Of a DNA stretch of 64,000 nucleotides, positions 42,057 through 53,573 are shown piece by piece. The notes beneath the pieces are model-generated. The model was not told the DNA's origin and did not search any database. It worked only from the letters and a program-made list of their open reading frames with translations. This DNA is from Phialocephala subalpina (taxonomy: Eukaryota > Ascomycota > Leotiomycetes > Helotiales > Mollisiaceae). Both the position numbers and the translations under genes were made by a program. Where the stretch lies: assembly GCA_900073065.1 (NCBI GenBank), contig FJOG01000056.1, forward strand, positions 208,803 to 272,802. Reading direction: 5' to 3'. Position 1 is the first letter of the stretch; each line of letters begins with the position of its first letter.

Positions 42057-43728
42057 TCAAGCCTTCGTCACCGATCCAGTAACATCAACCTCTGGCTTCC
42101 GACTCTTGTACAAAATCTTCTGCCTCGAATTCGGACTCTCACCAACACCATTCTTGCTGTGCTGTACCTTCGTCTGCCCCTCTGGAAGCTTCCAATCATA
42201 ATACATAATCATATGCACCAACAACAACTTCAACTCATTGCTTGCAAAGAAGCGTCCGGGGCAAGCATGATGTCCATGACCAAAGACATTGCATTCCGGA
42301 CTCGTGGTGACGAATTGGTGCTTATTCTCGTTTCCTGGCGAGTTGCGTAGGTTGAAGAAGCGGTGACCGTCGAATTTGTCTGCGTGGGGGAAGATGGACG
42401 AGTCTTTCATGAGGACAGGACCCATGCTGATGAATGCTTTCTTAGGGATGGTGGTCCCGTCGGAGAGGGTGATGTCTTCTTTGGCTTGGCGGGGCATGTT
42501 GACTACACACAATTAGTTTGATTTTCAATCTCCCAGGCAAGAAGTAACTTTGAACTTACCCAAAGAATGTGGATGCAACCTCATGCTCTCCTTCAACACA
42601 CTATCCATCAACCTCAATTTGAACAACGTACTCTTCTCCCACTTCCCCTCCTCCGCAAAAACCCGCTTGATCTCCTCTCTCAAAAGATCGAAATACTCCG
42701 GATTCTCCACGAGATCGAACATGGCGAATCCTAACGTGTTGGTCGTGGTGTGGATAGCAGCCATCGCCAGACTCAGCTCAGCGTTTGCGTAATCGAAGTC
42801 CTGCCCCTTGGCGCTGGCACTAAACCAATCAACACTGTCCAATACCTTCCTTCTTGGCTTTCCGCCATTTTCAGCGAGCTCCTTTCTGCGTCTGTCGACT
42901 TCGGGTTGGACGAGATCTTTAGCGATCTTTACTTCTTCGCGGATCTTCCGACATTCGGGAAGAAACCAGTGAACGATCGGCCGTAGTGGAGCAGGCCAGT
43001 TATTCAGTGCTTTGGCGGCCATGAAAGCGTCGACCGTGTACATCACCGAGATACGTTGCCAGTCGGGGTTATTCATGAATGATTCTCCAAGGAAGATCAA
43101 GGCTGAGACTCTGGAGACGGATTTTAAGAGAGCGGGGGTGAGGACTGTCTCCTTCCAGTCAGAAGCGGGGCCGTAGACGAGATTTAGGGTGTTGGGTGCT
43201 TCCTTAGCGATAGGTTGAACAGTCATGCCTGCCCTTGAGTATCAGTACGCGAACCGCTATTTTGTTGGAAGAGAGGAAGAGAGGCGTACCGAGAGCTTGA
43301 GTAAGTTGTGTCCTGACCGCATCTTGAAAAATGGTCTGATTGACACTAGTGCTGAAAGCATCGAAGCCGGGATACGTCGAAAAGAACTCTTTGGCAACGA
43401 ACTCATGAAAGGCTAGTCTCTTGTCGTTCTTTATCTCATCGATATACTTCGGGGGGAGGACCAATCTCGGGAAGCTTTTGTCGTTAAGACGGAAGGGACG
43501 TCCTTTGGCCATTTCGACACCTTTTTGAAGAATGGCAGCACCGGAAGTGGTGAACTCTACTTTCTCTGCTGGTCCCCATTTCGGATTTGCTATGGGATAC
43601 TTTGCAAGAGCGCGGGATAATCGGAAGGAGGCGAAGAGATGCGACGCAAGAGCTATGGTGATAATAACGCCAACAGCGAGACCGACCTTGCTGGCGACGC
43701 TGCTGTTGAGGTCGAGGATGGTCGACAT
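42057..43728 (-). CDS. Cytochrome P450 monooxygenase (ent-kaurene-oxidase-like fungal group)
   Basis: ER-anchored haem monooxygenase. Three exons: ATG 43728 (MSTILDLNSS) with a TM segment (VGLAVGVIITIALASHLF); a central exon from about 43226 down to 42559; and a last exon ending at 42057. Motifs: I-helix MAAIHTTTNT, K-helix KESMR, haem-binding FGHGHHACPGRFFA with the cysteine ligand. Length about 520 aa. The combination MAAIHTTT plus FGHGHHACPGR resembles fungal P450s grouped with ent-kaurene oxidases. The substrate is unknown. The nearest oxidative genes are the GMC oxidoreductase and an SDR, but no backbone synthase is in the window. Confidence 0.92.
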
Positions 43729-44686
43729 TTTGTCCTGGCGAAGATGACAATTAAAGATGATTGTTCGAATCAGGAACAGATGTGGCTCTCAATCGAAACA
43801 AAATGGATCTGAATCTTTCCTATCTAGAGGCAAGCAACTCCGATATATGTACTCCTCCTCCACCGGAAGTCAGGGATGGGAAGTGGAGACGATGCGAGTA
43901 CGATTTCAGAGTTGAAAGTGGGACCTTGACACATTTCTTTTATCCGAATCGTTCGGACGACGCATGGCATTCCGATGCATGTATCTTGATTCGGAAATGT
44001 TTCGACGTCGATAGGGTCGAGAGATGGGATTCGAGTATTAGAGTTTGAAGGAGACTTTCCCAAGAGTTGAGTCCAAACGGAGGGTTATCAGACGAACGAC
44101 GACGGGCTCGATATAGACAAAACAATGCCGAGCAAGGACTGATGCAAATCATCGGAGCATGATTCGCTTGTCAAGGGGAGCGTCGGATTATCCCTGCAGA
44201 TTTCCGACATCTCCAAGTCCTGTCCGAGATATCTCGGATAGAACCCCTTTCCAATTGGTGAGAGGACAGGTACCGAACCTTAAACGCGGGGAAGGACGTC
44301 GATCATTTCGGGATATTCTCGTATTCGCTTGTGACCGAGAACTTGGCCTAGGTCGAAGGAGATCTGTTCCTCTGAATGTGCGCTGAGAGCTGTCGGGACA
44401 GAGAGAAGCCGAACGATTTGTGCATTAGTTGTAGAAATTGAAGTAACATATGTCTTGAAGAGCTTGGTTGTTGTCTTGTTTCAATGACTGAGTGACGTTG
44501 CCTTGGCTTAGTCGCGGAAAGCTCATCTCGGACCCGAGTCTTCGTACCTCGTTCTCGAGAAATCTTCTTGAATTGTTCATGTGGCCAAGCGATGTCTTGA
44601 TATACAGTTCTCCTAATCCTTCTTAAATTCTTCATCAACAATTTTTCATCCCTTCCGGTCAGACATTTAGCAATTTCCAATTCAGT
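43729..44686. promoter_or_regulatory. Divergent promoter between P450 and SDR
   Basis: About 960 bp between the two start codons with no convincing gene inside; open frames at 43761-44048 and on the opposite strand are mutual shadows. Head-to-head placement would allow joint regulation of the P450 and the SDR. Confidence 0.5.
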
Positions 44687-45676
44687 ATGGAGGGCAAGTT
44701 CTATGCAATCACCGGAGCTGGCTCAGGCATCGGTCGTGCAACTGCAATCCGGTGTGCAGAGCTCAAATGCGCTGGCATGACCCTCTGTGATGTAAACTTT
44801 GAAGGATTAGAAGAAACCAAGAAGTTGCTGTAAGCAAGCCCGTTTCCTCTCACCAGCTCACTACTCACCACGTGAACAGAGAAGAAGCCAAATTCTCAGG
44901 ACAGGTTCTCATCCACAAAGTCGACGTCGCCATTGCATCAGAAGTCGACACCTGGATAACAATCTCCCACAGCGCCTTCGGTCGTCTCGACGGGGCTGCT
45001 AACGTTGCCGGACTCTCTAAACGCTCTCCTGACACCAATTCCTCGAACATCGTGGAATCAGACTGGGACACCACTCTCGCAGTTAACTTGACCGGAACGA
45101 TGCATTGTATGCGTGCTCAGCTAAATGTGATCACGAGACCTGGAGGAAGTATTGTGAATGTGAGTTCGGGAGCGGGTATGAGGGGTGTTGGTGGTATGCC
45201 GAGTTACAGCGCGACGAAGTGGGGGATGAGGGGGCTGACGAAGACGGCTGCTATTGAGTTCGGGCCAGTGGGGATTAGGGTTAATTGCCTGATGCCGTAA
45301 GTTTGACCTTCAACTTTCCATCCTTCGTTGCCGAATACCTGGTCATGACAAGACAATTGAACGGGATTGGAATTTCGGGAAGCCTGACAGAGAGTAGGGG
45401 TCTGGTCGCGAGCGGAGCAAATTTTGAGGAAGCAGTTCGTAAAGGATTGGTTGATCCGGTGAAATTGAGCGAAGGGACCATGATGAAGAGGATGGGAACT
45501 CCAGACGAGGTGGCCAAGGTTATGGCGTTCTTGATGAGTGATGATGCGAGCTTCGTGACGGGAGGTGAGTTTCTCCTTTCTGCATTTTGGACAGGCTTGG
45601 TGGGCGAGATGTAGGACATTTGCTAAAATCGGGTCTAGCTGATATCGTGGTTGACGGAGGAGGGTCTGGGATGTAA
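44687..45676 (+). CDS. Short-chain dehydrogenase/reductase
   Basis: NAD(P)-dependent oxidoreductase. ATG 44687 opens MEGKFYAITGAGSGIGRATA with the TGxxxGxG nucleotide motif. Introns lie near 44832-44878, at 45297-45397 (CTGAC branch site) and near 45566-45639. Splicing the middle one gives VNCLMPGLVASGANFEEA, whereas reading through gives a stop, so the intron is needed. The catalytic set is present: NVAG, Ser in SIVNVSSGAG and YSATK. The C-terminus TPDEVAKVMAFLMSDDASF followed by VVDGGGSGM is classical. Length about 265 aa. Substrate unknown. Confidence 0.9.
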
Positions 45677-46249
45677 TTTCGGGCCTTTGAAGGGCATGTC
45701 AGAGTTGTATGGCGAGGAGTCGCAAGGAAGGTCTTCGGAGGTGAGAGCGAGATGAAATCTGAAGGAAGGTCATTTTCTCCAGAAGAAGGAAGTCTTGCAC
45801 CTTCCTTCCGCAGCATTTATAATCAGTCGACCATGGATTCATCCAAGCAAGCGTTCGAAGCACAAAATTACATTCGTCGGTGTCCATCTCATGAGGTACA
45901 AAAATTTTCATTATAGTGTCCAGCGTTCTCAATGCCCCAGCCCTGCCTAGACTTTCTCGAGCCTACCTTCTTGGAGCAAGTCCTATGACTAGGCCAATAT
46001 CATACCGCTTTAGTCAACTTGATACTTTAGCCCAGCCCAGCCTTTGATGAAGTCCAGGCGAGGCTGGGAGATTGAAAACGCTGCCAGTGTCTTTGCTTCC
46101 TTTCTGCTCTACTCAGCCCAGCATGCAAATTCCCGAGTAGGTATCAAACCAGTCCAAGGAAGACGTGCATGGAAGTCCGATCATCGCCAGCAGAATCACA
46201 ATTCAGAATAAGCGTCATCAAACCTGAAGGGCAAATCATTGATTTCTAT
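45677..46249. other. Intergenic region with a CCCAGCCT/AGGCTGGG hairpin
   Basis: CCCAGCCT (46036-46043) and AGGCTGGG (46061-46068) could form an 8-bp stem. Directly after, GGGAGATTGAAAACGCTG (46066-46083) resembles segments near the other two copies of the multicopy family (20343 and 55436). Confidence 0.45.
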
Positions 46250-47131
46250 TCAAACTTCGTCCTTGAACCAATCGCTGCTAGGACCCACGATCGGTTTATC
46301 AGTGTATCCAGAATTCTTCAAGCTAGGTGTCGCGCCTAGGTGCCGGTGCAGTATAGTAATATCTTGCCTAGGAAATGCTTCCTCGACCTTGTTTTCCAGC
46401 CTTATCACGAGATCCAGAGCCTGCTCCAGAGTCAGGGTGATGACATCCTCATTCGGCTTTCCAAATTCCTCGAAATTGATCGGTGCGCTCAATCCCACAG
46501 TGACACCGATCCGAACTAGCTTAACGAGCGTCTTCTCTCCATTTATCTCGGTCTCTTCCTCAATCACCATCAGCAAAGCTCTATACAAAGGCTTCAACTT
46601 ATGATACTGCGGTTGGTCCTGGACCAAGATGCAATGCCCATCGTAGATTGAGATTTCCAAGGGTCAGCCGAACCATGGCTCGCACGTACTCAACGTCTGC
46701 AGCAGTTTCCTATGCACTGTCAAGACCTCGTTCACTTCAAGTTTTCGGCCCTCTGCTTCCAGACCCACGTATTTCGCCAGGAACCGATTAAAGTCGAGGT
46801 CCTGTGCATCCACATTACCTCAGCTCCACTTATGGTATATGTACTCCTCCATCCATTCCATATATTGGCAGTCTAGCGTGTTGATGTTCGTGTTCGCGCC
46901 ATAGATGGCAATGCTTTTGTTGCAGAAGTCTTGAAGGTGATCGAAAGTGACAAAAGGGAGTTGAAGTTCGGGTGACAGGGTGATCAACAGCGGGAACCGA
47001 AGCCATGCGCGTCTGACATGGGAGCGGGGATAGAACTCTCTGGTGTCGCGGAATCTTTTGAGGACTTCTGTGTTGTGTGCTTCTTCGGCTTCTGGCGTGG
47101 TGAACACCCACTTTCTGTTGCGAAGTCGCAT
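46250..47131 (-). pseudogene. Unknown multicopy family, copy 2 (two in-frame stops)
   Basis: 294 codons in one frame from MRLRNRKWVF to DWFKDEV, interrupted by TGA at 46820-46822 and TGA at 46664-46666. At the second stop copy 1 has Trp (PWFGWPLSIS against PWFG-stop-PLEIS). At the first, copy 1 has Arg (WCRGNV against WS-stop-GNV). Shared boxes: HLQDFCNKSIAIY, LDFNRFLAKYVGLEAEG, YHKLKPLYRALLMV, VRIGVTVGLSAP, LTLEQALDLVIRLENK. The reading frame is otherwise intact, so decay by nonsense mutation is the simplest explanation. Function unknown. Confidence 0.8.
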
Positions 47132-47532
47132 TTCGATTGTGTCTTGTAGCCTATTGTTTCTTCAATGGAAATATTCGAAACAAGATCTTGGAAGTGCACA
47201 GTTCTACAGTGCGTCTCGTTCATAAGAGGATCATTGTGTGTCATACTCGACGGTTCAGATGAGAATCCACGAAGCCATTTCAAGACAACAGGAGGCCATT
47301 CCGCCACCTGTCAACCTCGACTAGCCATTGGGTGTCATCATCAGCTTGAACGATTCTCAGGCGGATTTGATGGGCAATCCAGCAAGAAACATCCTCGAAG
47401 CCCTAGTCTGCTGCTGCCCTCGAGATCTGCATTCCCTCTACGTTGTTGCTGCTCGGAATATACCCTTCTGGTTATGCTTCTTTCCGCTCACGGATGGCTT
47501 GGCCAGGCTCGCATATTCCGATAGTAACTGTA
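47132..47532. other. Left flank of the transposon, no gene recognised
   Basis: An open frame (47328-47636) runs from here into the transposon's terminal repeat. It may be part of a gene cut by the insertion, but it has no recognised similarity. Confidence 0.4.
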
Positions 47533-48830
47533 CGAAAGGGGGTTTGCAGGATTCATGCAACAAGGCGGTGAGCCCATTCTGCCGCTGCTTTAATTCTACC
47601 ACCTTCCATCACCACCACTCTTTACCATCAACATAACCACCACCAGCACCTCACAATGGGACGTGTACGCCATGAATGGAATACTCCGAAGAAATCAAGG
47701 TTCTTTAGCTTAATAGAACGCAGTATGTCTATTCCTACGGCCGCAAAAGAGCTGAATCTCGATAGAGTGACAGCATAGAGATAGACCAAGAAACAAGTGC
47801 CAGAACCCGATCGCAGAACTCGGCCTCAATCTGAGAAGAAGCTCGGCGGACCTCGATTAGTAACGGACGAGCATATCAATCAAATGATCCGATGGATCAC
47901 TAGTCATTATGACCGCCGAATCCTACCTCTCGAAACCATCGCACGAAAAGCTTGCGGTATTAAAGCATCATATTGGACACTTCTAAGAGCATGGGATCGA
48001 TGGAGATACCACTACCATACTCCTGACTCGAAGCCCTTTCTCTCTGCAGCTCAAAAGCTAGTACGCTACGTCTTCGCCATTAAGCATTGGGATCGACCGG
48101 TCGAATATTGGCGAAAAAGCATTTATACCGATGAAACTGTGGCAAGAACAAACCTACGGCAGCAAGTCAAAGTCTTAAGAAAGAGAGAAGAGAGAAAGCG
48201 GTTAAACTGCATACAATTTACTTTCAACTTTGGCCGAGATTCTATAATATGTTGGGCGGCAATTGGATATAATTTCAAGTCTGAGCTTTACTTCGTGAGC
48301 ATAGATAGACAAGGCAAGGGATTTACACAAAAGAAGTACGAGGAGCAGATCTTGAAAGGACCATTGGCAGGCATATTTGAAGAGCGGCATTCTCAAGGGT
48401 TCTTTTGTGTAAAGGATGGAAGCAAAGTCTATGGCTTGAAGGACACACGGAGAAATGGAGGACTTTGCAACGCCACTCGAATAAAGTGTCATATCAACAC
48501 TCTTATTGATTGGCCTCCTTGCTCTCCAGATCTTAATCCTATTGAGAACGTGTGGAGGATCTTGAAGCAAAGGCTAAGAACTAGAAATCCGCATGGAGGA
48601 TGGAATCTCACACAATTGAAGGAAGCTCTACTGGAAATTTGGAACAACGAGATTACTGTGGAGGATTTCAATAAGTATATCGACTCTATTCCTCAAAGAA
48701 TTAGAAAGGTTCTTGTCAGAAAGGGAGCTCAAACTCCCTATTAGAGCGGCGTTAAGGATATACTGTAAATAGCTTAGTAGAATGGCAGAATTACCCCTAT
48801 TGTTGCATGAATCTTGCAAACCCCCTTTCG
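47533..48830 (+). mobile_element. Tc1/mariner-type DNA transposon, about 1.3 kb, TA-flanked
   Basis: The ends are inverted repeats: CGAAAGGGGGTTTGCA then GATTCATGCAACAA (one mismatch in about 31 bp), with weaker similarity to about 50 bp ending in ATTCTGCC. Each end is flanked by TA (47531-47532 and 48831-48832), the target-site duplication of this superfamily. It encloses one transposase gene on the plus strand. Confidence 0.9.
47656..48744 (+). pseudogene. Tc1/mariner transposase, interrupted by two stops near the N-terminus
   Basis: From ATG 47656 the frame gives a helix-turn-helix-like N-terminus (MSIPTAAKELNLDRV), then TAG at 47776-47778 and TAG at 47782-47784, then 315 intact codons in the same frame to 48744. 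DDE catalytic motifs: IYTDETVA, CVKDGSKVYG and SPDLNPIENVW. Between the second Asp and the Glu of NPIE there are 42 residues, more than the 34 of classical Tc1; 37 separate it from the Asp of SPDLN. Two TAG codons could come from CAG by C-to-T change. The intact C-terminal part lacks most of the DNA-binding domain, so autonomous activity is unlikely. Confidence 0.85.
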
Positions 48831-50047
48831 TACGTTTGTTTTGAGGGTTTCCTTAGGAAGTAAGGGGATGGTAGCTCAGAGTTCCTAGAGTATTCCTGAA
48901 CAGTCGAGCACCAGCTGGTAGTCGCCCCTTCGGTCTCAGAGTCGCCAACGCGACATTGGTGATGTGTTATAGATACGATCAGTTCACATCCAAGTCCACA
49001 GAGGCATGCAGAGTCAACGCAGAACGCTGTTTGTGTTCAACCTGGGTAGCACACTCGTCCATCTCTTCTGTTGTTGTGATCTTCTTTGGTAAATCGCTCG
49101 TGGCAAGTGAATCGCGGAATGTTCGCAGGTATCGGTACAGCATGGAGGGATAAATTGATACTCGTAGGTTTGTCGTAGGAGGATTTGTTGCTTTATGGTG
49201 GGTGTGGATGTAGGTTGCACGTCGCATTGCGCGCCGTTGAGGTGAAGTTGGAGCGTGGAATTCTGCCACCGCTCTGGTGGCTTTGCCATCCTCGGCCAAT
49301 GTTTGAAGCCTCATCCAACATCGTCCTTCCTGTACATTGAACCATGAAGGCATTTGATATTTGTCACATCGCGTTTACTTTTTCCTCTAGCTGCTGGGTG
49401 GGTGATGGGCTGTTTGTTCACCGTCTAAGATAGTAGATGACTATAGCTTCTGGTTGCAAAGACTTGAATGCAGAGTTTCTCATTCTCCCAAGCCCGCTGC
49501 CATTCTACTATTTTGTCATTGCAGCCCAATTCCAAGATTACCTCGCCGCGTTGTCTTGTTTCCATATCTTTTCGTGTGCGTATAATACTTGTTTGTTTTT
49601 GTTTTTCTAGACTATCCCTTCGATGAAATTTCGGTTCTTTCTTAACACGTCGTCGATATTTCGGTTCTTTCTTAACACGTCGTCGATATTTCGAGGACGG
49701 CAAGTGATACTTGCTAAAACAAACCGGCATGGATATATCACATGCCCCATTCTACGCGTTTGATAAACTTCTCATGGTGTTCCTGCTCAGGAGTTTGACT
49801 CGGTCGTTGGTATGTTAGAGTTACCGTGGCCGTGAGCTGCATCGCTGCCTCTCTGGTTAAGTGATAACGGATCAAGCAAGCTCTAACGTCCCGTGCATGG
49901 AGGATGATTACATAACATTTCCCCACGAGTATGTGAACGTCTCGTAATAGCAGGTCTCGATCGTTCCATGGCTATATTAAGGTCGTCATTCCGACATGAC
50001 TGGGTTCCTTTCTCATCTTCGATAGATCTCATCTCCAGCTCCCCATA
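48831..50047. other. Gene-free region between transposon and Argonaute relic
   Basis: No supported gene. Holds a 30-bp unit starting ATTTCGGTTCTTTCTTAACA, repeated exactly twice at 49628-49687. Confidence 0.55.
49628..49687 (+). repeat. Tandem duplication, 2 x 30 bp
   Basis: Unit beginning ATTTCGGTTC and ending ACGTCGTCGAT, two identical copies in direct contact. Confidence 0.95.
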
Positions 50048-51577
50048 ATGTCGGAAATACCTTGCACGAGGTGTAAGAAGACTGGCCATAAGTCTCGAGT
50101 TTGTCCCGATCAGACTCCTTGGCCTTTTCACACTGAGAAAATATGTGACAGGTGGGCGGAGCACATGGGACAGGTGGTCCCGAATGTAAAAAGTACAAGT
50201 CGGATATGTTCTGTGACCACTGCGGACACGATAATGACCACTACAGCAAGAAATGTCAGTTCAAAGAGAAGACAGAGGCGAATGCCAATCAGTACACGAA
50301 GATCAAATACGATCAGGCGATTGCTTCTGGAAAGGTCAAGATGGCGACCAAGGCCATCGAACCTTCAAAATCCAAGACGACTCCAGGACTTTCCCTCGCA
50401 GAAGTTGAAAAGAAGATGAAGAATGCCAACGTCAAGGTTGTCGATGCTTCTCCTTTACCAGAGCCAACCGAGAATGAGAAAGAAAAGACGGCTTGGGCAT
50501 CAGCTAATCTTGACTTGGCCAAGTACTCGCCACCTGGTCTCGCCTCTGGTCCGGAAATACTCGCAAACTCGTTCACAATCGGACTCGCGGACAAGAATAA
50601 GCTGCCGGACATTAGAAAGTACAGGATCATTCTCGGCAGACTTTGGGATAACAAGGAAGAAGTCGAGACAGACGACAAGAAGAAAAAGAAGAACGAGAGG
50701 CCACCAAAGAAAGAAACGGCTAGAGGCATCATCGAGGACTTGCTTCTAAATCAGTTCAAACCCACTGGAATGTGGGCTTCCGACTTCTTTTCCCACGTTG
50801 TTTCTGTTGGAAAGCTGTACCCTGGTATGGCCGATCGTCCGGTAGCTGGAGAATGCTATGAAGTGGATCACTATCGCCCAGGAAAGCCTGTTGAAGGGTA
50901 TCAGCTTGTCAGGGGTAGAGTCGTCTATGAAGGACGACTGCGGGTATCCGACTTGTTCCAATACGTCTCCTTGACAGGTTCACGACCTGCAGACTATCTA
51001 CCTGATAGAGACCTCCATATTCTGAATCTGGTTGTCTGGAAAGATATCAATATGCCAGGCATCCAGCGTGGTCGTGTAGGGAAGAAGTTTTTCCCGGTCA
51101 ATCAGCACCCAGCTCATCAAGATGTCATTTACGCCAACAAGCAGGATAGGTACAGCCAGCTGTATCTTTCGAAGACCGGGTTTTTCACTTCTGCTCGTCC
51201 GGATACGGAGGTCATCATCCCTCATGCTTTCACGACAGCCTCCTGGAGACAGCTAGAGCAGCACATGATGTTGTGCTCTTAGACGACAATGGATACGGCG
51301 GGGACAGGCTACAGAATGTGGTAAGTTGAAACATTCATCGTCGTTTTCCAAGCACCCTGGCTTTGCAAGATATTCAACGAAGAGAGACTCGTTAGAGATG
51401 CTACCAGCTCAATACGCCGACTCCTTGTGCGATCGCTTGAAGATGTACATGAGGCCTATTGCCGACAATAAGAGAGACTTACCACCTCCAGGCAGCGATG
51501 TAATTGGAATCTACAAGCGAGACAAAGAGGTTTGGGCGGGGTGGGAAGGAACAGGACCAATGCAAATCCTGGTATGA
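50048..51577 (+). pseudogene. Internally deleted Argonaute relic with N-terminal zinc knuckles
   Basis: Begins at ATG 50048 with a CCHC knuckle (CTRCKKTGHKSRVC). A second knuckle is split by a one-base frame break at about 50150-50156 (CDR in one frame, GGAHGTGGPEC in the next), and a third follows (CDHCGHDNDHYSKKC). The main frame to 51282 encodes an Argonaute-N-like region (LANSFTIGLAD, YRIILGRLWD, SDFFSHVVSVGKLYPG) and a linker-1-like part (LHILNLVVWKDI, VGKKFFPV, GFFTSARP). PAZ, MID and most of PIWI are absent. In another frame the sequence resumes with the PIWI C-terminus: ETARAAHDVVLLDDNGYGG, RLQNV, then after a short break FARYSTKRDSL and LPAQYADSLCDRLKMYM. It cannot encode a slicer. 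Truncated ORFs may still be expressed. Confidence 0.72.
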
Positions 51578-52281
51578 CAACGTCAAGGATATCATGTTCT
51601 ACTTGTGAGAGGTCTCAGTTTCCAGGCTCCGTCGGGGGTTTGGTTCCGTCGAGATTTCCTCGTTGATTATTTTCGTGTGTTGTTTGATTTATTTGATTTA
51701 ACCGAATTAGAATCGATATCGCATTAGTCATGGTATTTTTGGCTTGATTGGTTCGTTTCGTTCTCGTTTGGTTTTCTAGTTTAGACGTTGCGCGCTTGTT
51801 GTTTCATCAATGTAACCTCTTGCAAACCCACAAGTCACCTGGGTCCATTGGAGAGCACACAATTATTGCACAAGGTGATTGAACTAGCAGGTGGTATTGC
51901 CTTGAAAGTCCTCGGCACTGAGGGACATTCATTAGGTTGTCAAGCATTACCAGCCAAGCGAGCCCCTGAAGCTGAGGGACCCCGCGCCTGAACCCCTCAA
52001 ATGTCCTTGAAAATTCCACTGATCAATCATCTTACTATGATAACTCGCGAAGTCACTATAGAGTAGCTTCATGTCGAGACTATGTGCTCCTTACGCCTGC
52101 AATTCGTTGAAACTTGACTATGATAGAATGAGACCGTTGTCAGATGCGGGGTAGATACGAGCACGAAATTGCTCGAGTCTCATTGAAATTTCTAATTTTT
52201 TTTAACTCATCCCAATGATGATCTACTTGTCTTTACAATCCAAAGCACACTTCGCCTCGTACAGTGCTGCGAAATATCCAC
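51578..52281. other. Intergenic region, no feature seen
   Basis: AT-rich with simple TTTGATTT-like runs near 51680; no supported gene. Confidence 0.5.
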
Positions 52282-53573
52282 TCAATCAAACCAAACAGCA
52301 TCACTCGGCCCCGAAGTCAAATCCAAATGCGCCACCGCCTTTCCAGTAGCACTGCTCGTCCCATTCGCAGTAATCATCCATACCTCAACAAAGCTGCTTC
52401 CACTATCCGTAATCGCAAAATACTCCTCTCCAAAAGGCGCCGCAGTGACTGAGTTAGCACTTCCACCGCTTCCAGTCGTCTCTGTGAGGAAAAGTTGCTC
52501 AATGATGGCGCCGGTAGAGGTGTCGATTGAGAATGCGGAGACGTAGCCAGGGATGGTAGTTGTGCGGGAGCGGGTGGCGGCGTACATGTATGAGGGGGTG
52601 CCGTTTGTGGAGACGGAGAATTGGACTTCATCGGCCCAGTAGGAGGAGGTGTTTGAGTAAGCTGGGAAGAGCATTTGTCAGCTAATAATCTCTTCCGGAA
52701 ACCAATCGTAACTTACTTGAAGGAAGAAGAGAATACGAAGTGTTGGTATACGTCAGCTCTCCAGTCGTAGTATCCCTCGAATAAACCCCAATCGCACTGG
52801 CCTCCTCAAAAACAACATAAGCATAATTTCCCAACGGATGCACAACCATATGTCTAGGATTTGCGCTCGTTGGAGCAGCTAGATATTGAACTTCAGCGAT
52901 CTCTCCAGAGGTGATGTTGACGCTGTGGACCCAGATAGCGTTTCCTATGTCATCTGCTGAGTACAGGAATTGGTTGTCAGCGCTAAGGGCCAGACCGTGA
53001 ATTCCGGCGTTGGAATCGTATGTGGCGTTTGCGATGATTCCGGTGAGACTGCCGGTTGAGTCGACGGACATCATGTTTGCTGGGCAGCCGGTGCTGTAGG
53101 GTGCGCCGAAGACGACGTATGGCGATGCTGTGGATGCGATGATGTAGTTTGCATTGGAACCTGTGAATGTTGCATCAGAATGCTGTGATCCTCATCCGTT
53201 GGAAACAGCTTGACTTACAATTGCTGGACATCTCAACTGTACCCGAGTAATCAAGCCCAGTACTGTTCGTGATGGTATAGCTGTCATACTGTGCATTATT
53301 GCCAACGTAAATGTTTTGTTTGCGTTCCTGAAACCTGATCAGTACACATCATCAAAGGGTGAGTTTGGTTCCACAAACATCTATCGCAATCCATTTTGAA
53401 CTGGAAGCTTCCGAAACAATGCTATTGGCAAGTGTGAGAGTATTTGCCTCATCGTCGAATTCAATGGCGTAGATGTCGGTGCCGCTGAAAACGCCAGAGA
53501 ACATATGATGCACGGTGCCAAATGCCCGGCCGGCGAGAGCGCCGAGAGCAGTAGCGCGAGTAAAAGAACGCAT
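52282..53573 (-). CDS. Secreted lactonase / carboxymuconate-cyclase-like seven-bladed beta-propeller
   Basis: Four or five exons; about 370 aa. The ATG at 53573 is chosen because it opens a signal peptide (MRSFTRATALGALAGRAFG); upstream in-frame codons look untranslated. The body shows propeller-type repeats: YAIEFDDEANTLTL, GIHGLALSADNQFLYSADD, NPRHMVVHPLGNYAYVVFEE, IGVYSRDTTTGELT, GYVSAFSIDTSTGAI, all typical of the lactonase (PF10282) family with 3-carboxy-cis,cis-muconate cyclase members. Such enzymes open or close lactone rings in aromatic catabolism. A secreted fungal member could act on another substrate. No other protocatechuate-pathway gene is nearby, so the pathway is uncertain. Confidence 0.85.

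Noticed and set aside
47328..47636. Open frame running into the transposon end
   Set aside because: Could be a gene cut by the insertion, but no similarity was recognised on either side of the element.
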